Part shown: positions 1 through 5,242 of the stretch, one piece after another
Layout: every line of letters begins with the position of its first letter
Position numbering within the stretch: position 1 is the stretch's first letter
Origin: an uncultured Clostridia bacterium
GTDB taxonomy: Bacteria; Bacillota; Clostridia; Oscillospirales; Ruminococcaceae
Length of the DNA stretch: 7,239 bases
Assembly: GCA_947588775.1 (NCBI GenBank)
Contig: CANPZQ010000102.1
Coordinates: forward strand, 1 to 7,239
Direction of reading: 5' to 3'
Translations under genes and position numbers: made by a program
The notes under the pieces: generated by a model
Seen by the model: the letters and a program-made list of their open reading frames with translations, nothing else
What the model was told of the DNA's origin: nothing
Database searches by the model: none

Positions 1-980
1 TTATTCGGCCTCCACTCCCCTCCCTGTCTGTCGTAGTCGAGATAGAGCATCGACGCGACGGCGTCGACCCTTATTCCGTCGACATGGAATTTTTCAAGCC
101 AGTGAATCGCGCTCGAAATAAGGAAGGACCGAACCTCCGGACGCCCGAAGTCGAATACCCGCGTTCCCCAGCCTTTATGCTCCATCTTAAGCGGGTCGGA
201 ATATTCGTAGCAGGGCGAGCCGTCGAATTCATAGAGCCCCGTGGCGTCCTTCGGGAAGTGAGCCGGCACCCAGTCAAGAATAACCGGAATCCCCGCTTCA
301 TGGAACATTTCAATCATCTCCATGAAGTCCTCGGGAGTGCCGAAGCGGGAGGTCGGCGCGAAGTAGCCGATTACCTGATAGCCCCACGAGCCGTCGAACG
401 GATATTCCGTCAGCGGCATGAACTCGATGTGGGTGTAGTTCATTTCCTTTAAATAGGGAATTATTTCCTCGGCAAACTTTCTGTAGCTGAAAAAGTTTCC
501 GTCGGGATACTGCTTCCATGAGCCGATGTTCACCTCGTAGATGTTCATCGGCCTGTCGTAGGGCGGGGTCGAATTCCTCTTTTCGATGTATTCGCCGTCG
601 CGCCATTTATGCTTCTTGATGTCGAAAAGCTTGGTGCCGGTGGCGGGCTTCGTTTCCATGTGTACGCCGTAGGGGTCGGATTTCCACCTCATCGTGTTGT
701 CCGCGCCCCATACGCAGTATTTATAGGTCGAAAATTCCTCAAGGCCGCCGATTTCGGCCTGCCATATTCCGCCGTGAACCCTCTCCATCTCATTCGCGGT
801 TTCGTTCCATCCGTTGAAGTCGCCGACCACCGAAACGCTCCTCGCGTTCGGAGCCCACACCCGAAAAACGGTCTTTCCGCCCTCGGAATGCGCGCCGAAA
901 AGGTCGCCGCTGTCATAGTTTTTTCCGTCGAGGAATCTGTCTATTGCCTCCCGGACCGACGCGGATATTTCAAACGGCAT
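1..980 (-). CDS. glgB: 1,4-alpha-glucan branching enzyme GlgB, N-terminal half (partial)
   Basis: Makes the alpha-1,6 branches of glycogen in the cytoplasm by cutting an alpha-1,4 chain and re-attaching it. Seen: 326 codons are open from the ATG at 980 to the left edge with no stop. Residues about 35-110 match the CBM48 domain (VFRVWAPNA, VVGDFNGW). The GH13 barrel follows with IYEVNIGSWK (147-156), DWVPAHF (236-242) and DGIRVDAVASMLY, whose Asp306 is the expected catalytic nucleophile. The acid/base Glu and the C-terminal all-beta domain lie outside the window. Known: related enzymes are about 630-730 residues, so roughly half is missing. The start is supported by AAGGAGG at 991-997 and by family length. 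The gene lies 153 bases downstream of the spoIIE-like gene in the same direction but has its own promoter. No frame disruption was seen. Other GH13 enzymes are unlikely given the DWVPAHF and RVDAVASMLY motifs. Confidence 0.95.
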   Translation of the reverse strand, partial: MPFEISASVREAIDRFLDGKNYDSGDLFGAHSEGGKTVFRVWAPNARSVSVVGDFNGWNETANEMERVHGGIWQAEIGGLEEFSTYKYCVWGADNTMRWKSDPYGVHMETKPATGTKLFDIKKHKWRDGEYIEKRNSTPPYDRPMNIYEVNIGSWKQYPDGNFFSYRKFAEEIIPYLKEMNYTHIEFMPLTEYPFDGSWGYQVIGYFAPTSRFGTPEDFMEMIEMFHEAGIPVILDWVPAHFPKDATGLYEFDGSPCYEYSDPLKMEHKGWGTRVFDFGRPEVRSFLISSAIHWLEKFHVDGIRVDAVASMLYLDYDRQGGEWRPN

Positions 981-1035
981 AAGCAAAACGCCTCCTTTTT
1001 ATGATTAAAATTCGGACAGATTTTTCTACACTGCT

Positions 1036-1064
1036 ATTGTACCAAATTCATGCAAAATTTGCAA
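1036..1064 (-). promoter_or_regulatory. Sigma-A-type promoter of glgB
   Basis: Read on the minus strand, TTGCAA (1064-1059) and TACAAT (1041-1036) are separated by exactly 17 bases. A TGG just before the -10 box gives an extended -10 element. Transcription would begin near 1029, leaving a leader of about 49 bases that contains the AGGAGG ribosome binding site. The -35 box overlaps a palindrome, so the promoter is probably controlled by a DNA-binding protein. Confidence 0.8.
1051..1063. promoter_or_regulatory. Palindromic operator candidate over the glgB -35 box
   Basis: TGCAAA-A-TTTGCA is a perfect 6+1+6 palindrome covering most of the -35 hexamer and part of the spacer of the glgB promoter. 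A dimeric regulator bound here would block RNA polymerase. It does not match the CcpA cre consensus, and no regulator gene is in the window, so its partner is unknown. In AT-rich DNA such a palindrome can arise by chance. Confidence 0.4.
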
Positions 1065-1133
1065 CAGTATTTTGTTAAATTCTTAGAAAATCCACATTTT
1101 GAGCTTATCAACTTTGTGCAAAATAACAACAGT
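1051..1133. repeat. Imperfect direct repeat flanking the spoIIE-glgB gap
   Basis: Two blocks, TGCAAAAT and CAACAGT, occur together twice: at 1051-1058 plus 1062-1068, and at 1117-1124 plus 1127-1133. The gap between blocks is 3 bases in one copy and 2 in the other. The copies are 66 bases apart. One overlaps the glgB -35 region; the other ends directly against the stop codon of the spoIIE-like gene. They could be paired binding sites for one regulator, or a chance duplication in AT-rich DNA. Confidence 0.45.
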
Positions 1134-3101
1134 TTAGGTTGAAAGCTTCCGAATTTTTACCACCGAAACGGTTATATCGTCGTTTTTCGGCAAAACGGCG
1201 TTCAGAATCCCCTCCGAAACCTCCTTTGCGGGGAGCGGCTCGCCCTCCGAAAGAAGGGAAATTATCCTCTTCTCGCTCAAAGAAAGCGCGCCGTCGGTAA
1301 ACATAATCGCCGACGCCTTTTCACCGATGAAGAACCTCCCGGATTTCAAATCGCAGCCGTCGAGGATTCCTATAGGGTAGCCGCCGGTTCTCAAAGACGA
1401 CGGCTCGCCGTCGAGGAGCATATATCCCGGGCAGCCGCCCGCCTTGAAGCTTTCGGCCATGCCGGTGTATGTATTTATTTTCAGAACGTCGAGGGTCGCG
1501 AAGCTCTCCTCGGGGAGCGCAGCCGAAACCGTCAGCGAACATAGCGACGCTGCCGTCGGAACCGAAAAGCCGGCGGTTATGAATTCCTTTAAAAGGGTTA
1601 CGAGGAGCTCTGCCGCAGCCTTAGCGTCGCTTCCCGCGCCCATTCCGTCCGAGAGAACGCAGTATACCGAGCCGCCGCAGGAAAATGTCGCCGAAACGTC
1701 GCCGCAGGGTGCCTCTGGGTCGCCGCCGAGCGGCAGAAAGCTTGTCCCGACCTCGACCGAAAAGCGCGGCTTCGGCAAAAAAGCGAGCATCACCGACTCC
1801 CCTGCCTCGCGGCGTTCGGGGCGGGAAAATTCGCTTCCGCAGATTTCCGAAACCTTTGCGGAAATTTTTTCCACGTCGAAGCGCGACGGCATCGGCAAAA
1901 CCACCTCCGCCGAGCCGTCGGAGTAAACCGAAACGCCGCTCGGGCGCGCGCCGGTTTTCCTGACGGCGCGAAGAAGGCTTTCGGATAGAACCCGCGATTC
2001 GGTTTTTCGGGGAAGGGCGAGCCTGCCCGCGTCGCCGACAGCACCTGCGACAGCCATAAGCGTTTCGGAGCACCGCGAAAGCGCGGAGCGGCGTTCGAGG
2101 GATTTTTCGCCGACAAACGCCGGGTGGGAAGCTTGTCCGAGAGCGCAGGAGGAGCGTTCAAGCTCGGCTATCCTTGAGGAAACGGAGGAAAGGGACTCGC
2201 AGAGAAATTCGGTGCGGACGCGGCTTCGCGGCGGCGAATCGCAGAGGCTTTCCCGGACAAAGCGAGCGAGCGGGCGTTCCGTTATGACGTAAATTACCGA
2301 CGCGGCAACTGTCGCCGCAAAGAGCGGGAACGCCCCTCGTCCGCCGAAGATAAGCGCGGACGGCAGGACGGCTGCCGTCATCTGGGTCGAGGCCTTCAGG
2401 GGGCTTCCGCCGCAGAAAAGGCCGGAAATTATTGCGGGAACACATAAAACGGCATAGACGGCGTAGAGCCTTGGGTCGTAAAGCCCCGCGCCGAGCGCAG
2501 ACGCCGCCGCAACCGAAACCGCGCATGCCGCACCGAAACGCGAGGCCGCAAAGAGAATGAACGCCCCCGCCGCAATTCCTCCGAGCGGAACCGTAAGTAT
2601 CTCAACCGGGGCGAGGGAAGAGCATACGAAGCCGCAGAGAAAGACCATCTGCGCGGGAGTTACGCTCTTTGCGGAGGAGAAGCCGGAGTATGCCGAAAAA
2701 CAAAATACCGTCGCCAAAAACAGAACCGCCGCCGCTCCGAAAATCGCGGCGAAGTCTGCGAGGCTTCCCCCCGAGAAGGCGCAAAGGGCCGCCGAGGAAA
2801 GAAGATATGCCCCCGAAACCGCCGCTGCGGACGGAAATTGGCCTTGGCCGCGAAGCTTTGAGATGAGCGCGGCGGCGATTGAGGCGACGAGCGGCAGGAC
2901 GTTTCGCGAGAGGGCGAACGCGCCCGCCAAAATCGCTCCTATCGCGGCGCAAACGCCGTAGGGAAGCGGCAGGACGGCCGTGAAAATCGCTGAAAACGAA
3001 ACAGGCGTTCCGAATAGCCCCGAGCGGGCGAAAAGTGCTCCAGAGGCGGCGGAAAGCGTCAAAAATACAAGCCTTTTGCGGGCTGTCGCGGATTTTAACA
3101 T
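1134..3101 (-). CDS. spoIIE: SpoIIE-like membrane-anchored PP2C-type phosphatase
   Basis: SpoIIE dephosphorylates the anti-anti-sigma factor SpoIIAA at the sporulation septum and so activates sigma F. Seen: 655 residues. Residues 9-275 are strongly hydrophobic and rich in Ala, Ser and Cys, consistent with 8-10 membrane spans. A charged linker (about 276-445) follows, then a PP2C/SpoIIE domain to the C terminus. Its metal-binding Asp motifs are intact: CGD (Asp468), SDGMGAG (Asp485), TDG (Asp603) and NDDIT (641-642). The ATG at 3101 is chosen because GAAAGGA lies 9 bases upstream. The frame stays open to 3428, but that extension would cover the divergent promoter and the start of the neighbouring gene and has no family-like sequence. 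Bacillus SpoIIE has about 827 residues, so this is short, mainly in the central oligomerisation/FtsZ-binding region. A SpoIIE-family phosphatase with another role is the main alternative. I see no terminator after it. Confidence 0.85.
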   Translation of the reverse strand: MLKSATARKRLVFLTLSAASGALFARSGLFGTPVSFSAIFTAVLPLPYGVCAAIGAILAGAFALSRNVLPLVASIAAALISKLRGQGQFPSAAAVSGAYLLSSAALCAFSGGSLADFAAIFGAAAVLFLATVFCFSAYSGFSSAKSVTPAQMVFLCGFVCSSLAPVEILTVPLGGIAAGAFILFAASRFGAACAVSVAAASALGAGLYDPRLYAVYAVLCVPAIISGLFCGGSPLKASTQMTAAVLPSALIFGGRGAFPLFAATVAASVIYVITERPLARFVRESLCDSPPRSRVRTEFLCESLSSVSSRIAELERSSCALGQASHPAFVGEKSLERRSALSRCSETLMAVAGAVGDAGRLALPRKTESRVLSESLLRAVRKTGARPSGVSVYSDGSAEVVLPMPSRFDVEKISAKVSEICGSEFSRPERREAGESVMLAFLPKPRFSVEVGTSFLPLGGDPEAPCGDVSATFSCGGSVYCVLSDGMGAGSDAKAAAELLVTLLKEFITAGFSVPTAASLCSLTVSAALPEESFATLDVLKINTYTGMAESFKAGGCPGYMLLDGEPSSLRTGGYPIGILDGCDLKSGRFFIGEKASAIMFTDGALSLSEKRIISLLSEGEPLPAKEVSEGILNAVLPKNDDITVSVVKIRKLST

Positions 3102-3129
3102 ATTTAAACATCCTTTCGGGTTTGTGTTT

Positions 3130-3149
3130 GCCGAAGTCCTCGCTTCGGC
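3130..3149. other. Small hairpin upstream of the spoIIE-like gene
   Basis: GCCGAAG (3130-3136) and CTTCGGC (3143-3149) form a perfect 7-bp stem with a 6-base loop. It lies about 13 bases upstream of the ribosome binding site of the spoIIE-like gene, so it would be in that mRNA's leader and could affect translation or RNA stability. No U-tract follows on either strand, so it is not an intrinsic terminator. Function unknown. Confidence 0.4.
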
Positions 3150-3209
3150 GGCTCTAATTAAGATAGCAGATTTTTCGGGCGAATTTTTGGGAAACAGGGT
3201 GCCGCGCGA

Positions 3210-3227
3210 TGACAAAACTGACAAAAT
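3210..3227 (-). promoter_or_regulatory. Tandem TTTTGTCA repeats, possible Spo0A boxes
   Basis: Read towards the spoIIE-like gene, ATTTTGTCA and GTTTTGTCA lie head to tail (9-bp units, 8 of 9 identical). Known: the Spo0A box core is TTTGTCGAA or close to it, and Bacillus spoIIE is Spo0A-activated. Each unit matches the TTTGTC part but not the trailing GAA. No good sigma-A -35/-10 pair was found between here and the gene, which would fit an activator-dependent promoter. This is inference from partial matches. Confidence 0.35.
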
Positions 3228-3281
3228 ATCCCCCGAAAACGCGCCCGCAGTGTCACAAACCACGAAAAAACGCCGGTCGGC

Positions 3282-3310
3282 TTGACGGCTCCGGCGATAT
3301 AAACTATAAT
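3282..3310 (+). promoter_or_regulatory. Sigma-A promoter of the PfoR-like gene
   Basis: TTGACG (3282-3287) and TATAAT (3305-3310) are separated by exactly 17 bases. Initiation near 3317 would leave a leader of only about 20 bases, carrying the AAAAAAGGAG ribosome binding site. It lies next to the control region of the divergent spoIIE-like gene, so regulators bound there could influence both genes. Confidence 0.88.
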
Positions 3311-3336
3311 TGTTAAAAACAAAAAAGGAGAAAATT

Positions 3337-4395
3337 ATGAAAGCTGTTAAATCGTATCTCGGCCATGTGTTCATCGACGGGCTTTCGGGAATGGCCCTCG
3401 GGCTTTTCTCGACGCTCATTGTCGGCACGATTCTCGGACAAATCGCGCTATTTCTGCCGGGGATTTTGGGTAATTATCTTTCGACGCTCGCGGAATTTTG
3501 CAAGGCTATGACCGGCGCGGGAATCGGGGTCGGGGTCGCGGCGAAATATAAATCAAAGCCGCTGGTTGCGGTTTCGGCCGCCGTCTGCGGGACTGTCGGC
3601 GCGTTCGCGGGAAGCGTTTCGCCCGAGGACTTCGCCTCCATCGCAATTTCGGGGCCGGGGGAACCCCTCGGGGCGTTCGCGGCGGCATTCATAGGAATCG
3701 AGCTCGGGAACCTTGTCGCGGAAAAGACGAAGGTGGATATTTTGGTAACGCCGCTCGTAACGGTGCTGAGCGGGTCGGTATTCGGGATACTTCTCAGCCC
3801 GCCGATTTCGGCGTTCATGAAGTGGATAGGCGGCTTAATCAACTTCGGCGTTGAGCGGGAGCCGCTTTTGATGGGGATAATCGTCGCGGTGCTTATGGGA
3901 ATGGCCCTCACGCTTCCGATAAGCTCGGCCGCAATCGGGGTTTCGCTCGGGCTTTCGGGAATCGCCGCCGGCGCGGCCTGCGCGGGCTGCTGCGCACAGA
4001 TGGTCGGCTTCGCGGTGATGAGCTATCGCGAAAACGGCCGCTCGGGGCTTATCTCCCAAGGAATCGGCACCTCGATGCTCCAGATGCCGAACATCGTCAG
4101 GCGGCCGCTCATATGGCTTCCGCCGATAATCGCGAGCGCGGTTACGGGGCCGCTTTCCTCCGCGGTTCTTAAGATGACAAACACCTCCGCCGGCGCGGGA
4201 ATGGGGACCGCGGGGCTTGTCGGGCAGTTCGCGGGCTATCAGGCTATGACCGCAGACGGGGTTTCGCCGGCAGCCGCGCTTGTTGAAATCGCGCTTATAC
4301 ATTTTGTCGCGCCCGCGCTGATTTCGCTCGGTATTTGTGAGGGAATGAGAAGGCTAAGGCTTATTCGGGAGGGGGATTTGAGGATTGGGGGATAG
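3337..4395 (+). CDS. PTS_EIIC_2 / PfoR-family integral membrane protein
   Basis: Seen: 352 residues, mostly hydrophobic, with about 8-10 membrane spans and Gly/Ala-rich segments. Conserved family stretches recognised are GMALGLFSTLIVGTILG (18-34), LPISSAAIGVSLGLSG (193-208), the cysteine motif CAGCCAQMVGFAVMSY (215-230), GLISQGIGTSMLQMPNIV (237-254) and GMGTAGLVGQ (288-297). Known: the family is named for PfoR, a putative regulator of perfringolysin O in Clostridium perfringens, and is related to PTS sugar permease IIC subunits; the transported substrate is not established. No IIA, IIB or HPr-like gene is adjacent, so it is an orphan here. The ATG at 3337 is chosen over an upstream in-frame start at 3310, which lies inside the -10 box; GGAG sits 6 bases before 3337. 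It is divergent from the spoIIE-like gene. Family assignment is firm; its job is not. Confidence 0.88.
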   Translation: MKAVKSYLGHVFIDGLSGMALGLFSTLIVGTILGQIALFLPGILGNYLSTLAEFCKAMTGAGIGVGVAAKYKSKPLVAVSAAVCGTVGAFAGSVSPEDFASIAISGPGEPLGAFAAAFIGIELGNLVAEKTKVDILVTPLVTVLSGSVFGILLSPPISAFMKWIGGLINFGVEREPLLMGIIVAVLMGMALTLPISSAAIGVSLGLSGIAAGAACAGCCAQMVGFAVMSYRENGRSGLISQGIGTSMLQMPNIVRRPLIWLPPIIASAVTGPLSSAVLKMTNTSAGAGMGTAGLVGQFAGYQAMTADGVSPAAALVEIALIHFVAPALISLGICEGMRRLRLIREGDLRIGG

Positions 4396-4401
4396 GTGAG
4401 A

Positions 4402-4484
4402 GGCGCGGCGGAAAAAGCGGGGGGATGCGGGAAATGGCGGGGGTGGGCGGGTGGGACGATGGAGGCAGCTTTTTCCGCCGCGCC
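4402..4484. repeat. Perfect 17-bp inverted repeat with 49-base loop
   Basis: The arm at 4402-4418 (GGCGCGGCGGAAAAAGC) is the exact reverse complement of the arm at 4468-4484. It starts 6 bases after the stop codon of the PfoR-like gene. As RNA it would form a very stable stem closing a 49-base purine-rich loop. No run of U follows either arm, so it is not a standard intrinsic terminator, though it could protect the 3' end of the upstream mRNA or impede polymerase. A second copy of the element is not present in the window. Confidence 0.85.
4439..4455 (+). other. G-quadruplex motif inside the inverted-repeat loop
   Basis: Four G-tracts (GGGGG, GGG, GGG, GGG) are separated by single bases T, C and T. 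Three-tier tracts with one-base loops are the pattern known to give the most stable quadruplexes. Two further tracts, GGGGGG at 4419-4424 and GGG at 4429-4431, lie just before it. All are on the plus strand, so the structure could form in both the non-template DNA strand and the RNA transcribed from the PfoR-like gene. Confidence 0.75.
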
Positions 4485-4535
4485 GGGAGGAGGCAGGAAA
4501 CTGCGGGATTGCTGCAACTTCCAAAGCCTCGCCTA

Positions 4536-4564
4536 TTGACAACACGTGCTATACGTGCTATAAT
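4536..4564 (+). promoter_or_regulatory. Consensus sigma-A promoter of hicAB
   Basis: TTGACA (4536-4541) and TATAAT (4559-4564) are both perfect consensus hexamers with a 17-base spacer. Initiation near 4571 gives a leader of about 17 bases that begins almost at the AAGGAG ribosome binding site. A promoter this strong normally needs tight repression in a toxin-antitoxin operon, in keeping with the repeat inside it. Confidence 0.92.
4544..4561. promoter_or_regulatory. Tandem 9-bp repeat in the hicAB promoter, likely HicB operator
   Basis: ACGTGCTAT occurs twice head to tail (4544-4552 and 4553-4561), filling most of the spacer and entering the -10 box. CACGTG at 4543-4548 is also a 6-bp palindrome. 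Known: HicB antitoxins with a C-terminal DNA-binding domain repress their own operon. A ribbon-helix-helix protein recognising short tandem sites would fit this layout. The assignment to HicB is inference from position. Confidence 0.6.
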
Positions 4565-4587
4565 ATGTTTAAAAGGAGTGAGCCGAA

Positions 4588-4800
4588 ATGCCTATGACGC
4601 CGAGGGAAATTGCGAAACTGCTTGAAAAAAGCGGCTTTATACCCGTCAGCTCAAACGGCTCGCACAGAAAATATTACAACCCCAAAACAAACAAAACCGC
4701 AATCGTGCCGTTTCACGCAAAAGAGCTTAAAAAAGGCACCGAACAGAGCATATTAAAACAGGCGGGGCTAAAAGAGCCTTCCGCCGGACGCAAGGAGTGA
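4588..4800 (+). CDS. hicA: HicA family toxin (mRNA interferase)
   Basis: HicA folds like a double-stranded RNA-binding domain and blocks translation by cleaving mRNA, using a conserved His; HicB neutralises it. Seen: 70 residues, the usual size. The family pattern is clear: an N-terminal helix (REIAKLLEKSGF), the GSH motif with catalytic His26, a central beta segment ending IVPFHAKELKKGT, and a terminal helix SILKQAG. The C terminus runs about ten residues past that motif. AAGGAG lies 9 bases before the ATG at 4588; a second ATG at 4594 is possible but 15 bases away. It is the first gene of an operon with hicB, 5 bases downstream. Its codons are more A-rich than those of neighbouring genes, which fits a mobile module but is not proof. 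Confidence 0.95.
   Translation: MPMTPREIAKLLEKSGFIPVSSNGSHRKYYNPKTNKTAIVPFHAKELKKGTEQSILKQAGLKEPSAGRKE
4792..4797 (+). promoter_or_regulatory. Ribosome binding site fixing the TTG start of hicB
   Basis: AAGGAG sits inside the last codons of hicA, 8 bases before the TTG at 4806. No ATG or GTG start in the hicB frame lies close enough to use it, and the sequence right after TTG gives the expected HicB N terminus (KKLYYPAIL). This decides the start of hicB. Confidence 0.8.
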
Positions 4801-4805
4801 TTTAA

Positions 4806-5189
4806 TTGAAAAAACTATACTATCCCGCAATTCTGCACCCCGAGGAGGTCGGATATTCGGTAAGCGTTCCCGATCTTGACGGCTGTTTTACGCAGGGCGA
4901 AACGCTTGCCGAAGCCGTGGAAATGGCCGAGGACGCTATCGGGCTGTTTCTCGACGGATTAAAGGCCGCGCCGCAGCCCTCCGACCCGAGGGATATTGCC
5001 GTCGAAAAGCCGGATTTTCTGGTTGTAATCCCCTACGACGACCTCGGCTACAAACGCCGCCACAACACCCGTGCCGTTAAAAAAACGCTGACGATTCCAG
5101 CATGGCTGAACGAGGCCGCCGAATCGGAACACATCAACTTTTCCGGCGTTTTGCAGGAAGGGCTGAAAAAGCGGCTGAATATCGAATAG
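4806..5189 (+). CDS. hicB: HicB family antitoxin with C-terminal DNA-binding domain
   Basis: HicB binds and inhibits HicA and commonly represses the hicAB promoter. Seen: 127 residues. Residues 1 to about 75 are the partially degraded RNase H-like HicB fold, with the signature YSVSVPDLDGCFTQGET (17-33) followed by the helix AEAVEMAEDAIGLFLDGL. Residues about 91-125 (starting VKKTLTIPAWLN) look like a ribbon-helix-helix domain: a short beta strand, then two helices around INFSGVLQEGLKKRL. Translation begins at a TTG codon supported by the ribosome binding site at 4792-4797. The start is 5 bases after the hicA stop, so the pair is translated from one message, toxin first. The weaker TTG start may tune the amount of antitoxin. 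An intrinsic terminator follows. The identification is firm; the DNA target is inferred to be the repeat in its own promoter. Confidence 0.95.
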   Translation: MKKLYYPAILHPEEVGYSVSVPDLDGCFTQGETLAEAVEMAEDAIGLFLDGLKAAPQPSDPRDIAVEKPDFLVVIPYDDLGYKRRHNTRAVKKTLTIPAWLNEAAESEHINFSGVLQEGLKKRLNIE

Positions 5190-5194
5190 AAACC

Positions 5195-5234
5195 GCCCCA
5201 TGCGCCACTCCGCATGGGGCGAACTTTTTCTTTT
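5195..5234 (+). terminator. Intrinsic terminator after hicAB
   Basis: GCCCCATGCG (5195-5204) pairs perfectly with CGCATGGGGC (5211-5220) around a 6-base loop, followed by a T-rich stretch (TTTTTCTTTT, 5225-5234) after a 4-base offset. It begins 5 bases after the hicB stop. The flippase-fusion gene converges from the other side and ends at 5243. On that strand the same stem is followed only by a short weak T-rich run, so it may partly serve both genes. Confidence 0.82.
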
Positions 5235-5242
5235 ATACTCCC

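Noticed and set aside
1051..1063. Palindrome as a CcpA cre site
   Set aside because: The cre consensus needs a central CG-containing core (TGNAARCGNWWNCA type), which TGCAAAATTTGCA lacks.
1444..2961. Several plus-strand and minus-strand frames inside the spoIIE-like gene
   Set aside because: They are rich in Arg, Pro and Ser with no domain signature, typical of shadow frames opposite GC-rich coding sequence.
3310..3336. Upstream start for the PfoR-like gene at 3310
   Set aside because: It lies at the last base of the -10 box, upstream of the predicted transcript start; 3337 has a ribosome binding site 6 bases before it.
3102..3428. N-terminal extension of the spoIIE-like frame up to 3428
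   Set aside because: It would overlap the divergent promoter and the first 92 bases of the PfoR-like gene, has no family-like sequence, and a good ribosome binding site supports the ATG at 3101.
4402..4490. Inverted repeat as an intrinsic terminator of the PfoR-like gene
   Set aside because: The 3' arm is followed by GGGAGGAGG rather than a run of T, and the 49-base loop is far too long for a standard terminator.
4425..4625. Small plus-strand frame across the G-rich spacer
   Set aside because: It crosses the inverted repeat, the hicAB promoter and the start of hicA, has no convincing ribosome binding site, and shows no family likeness.
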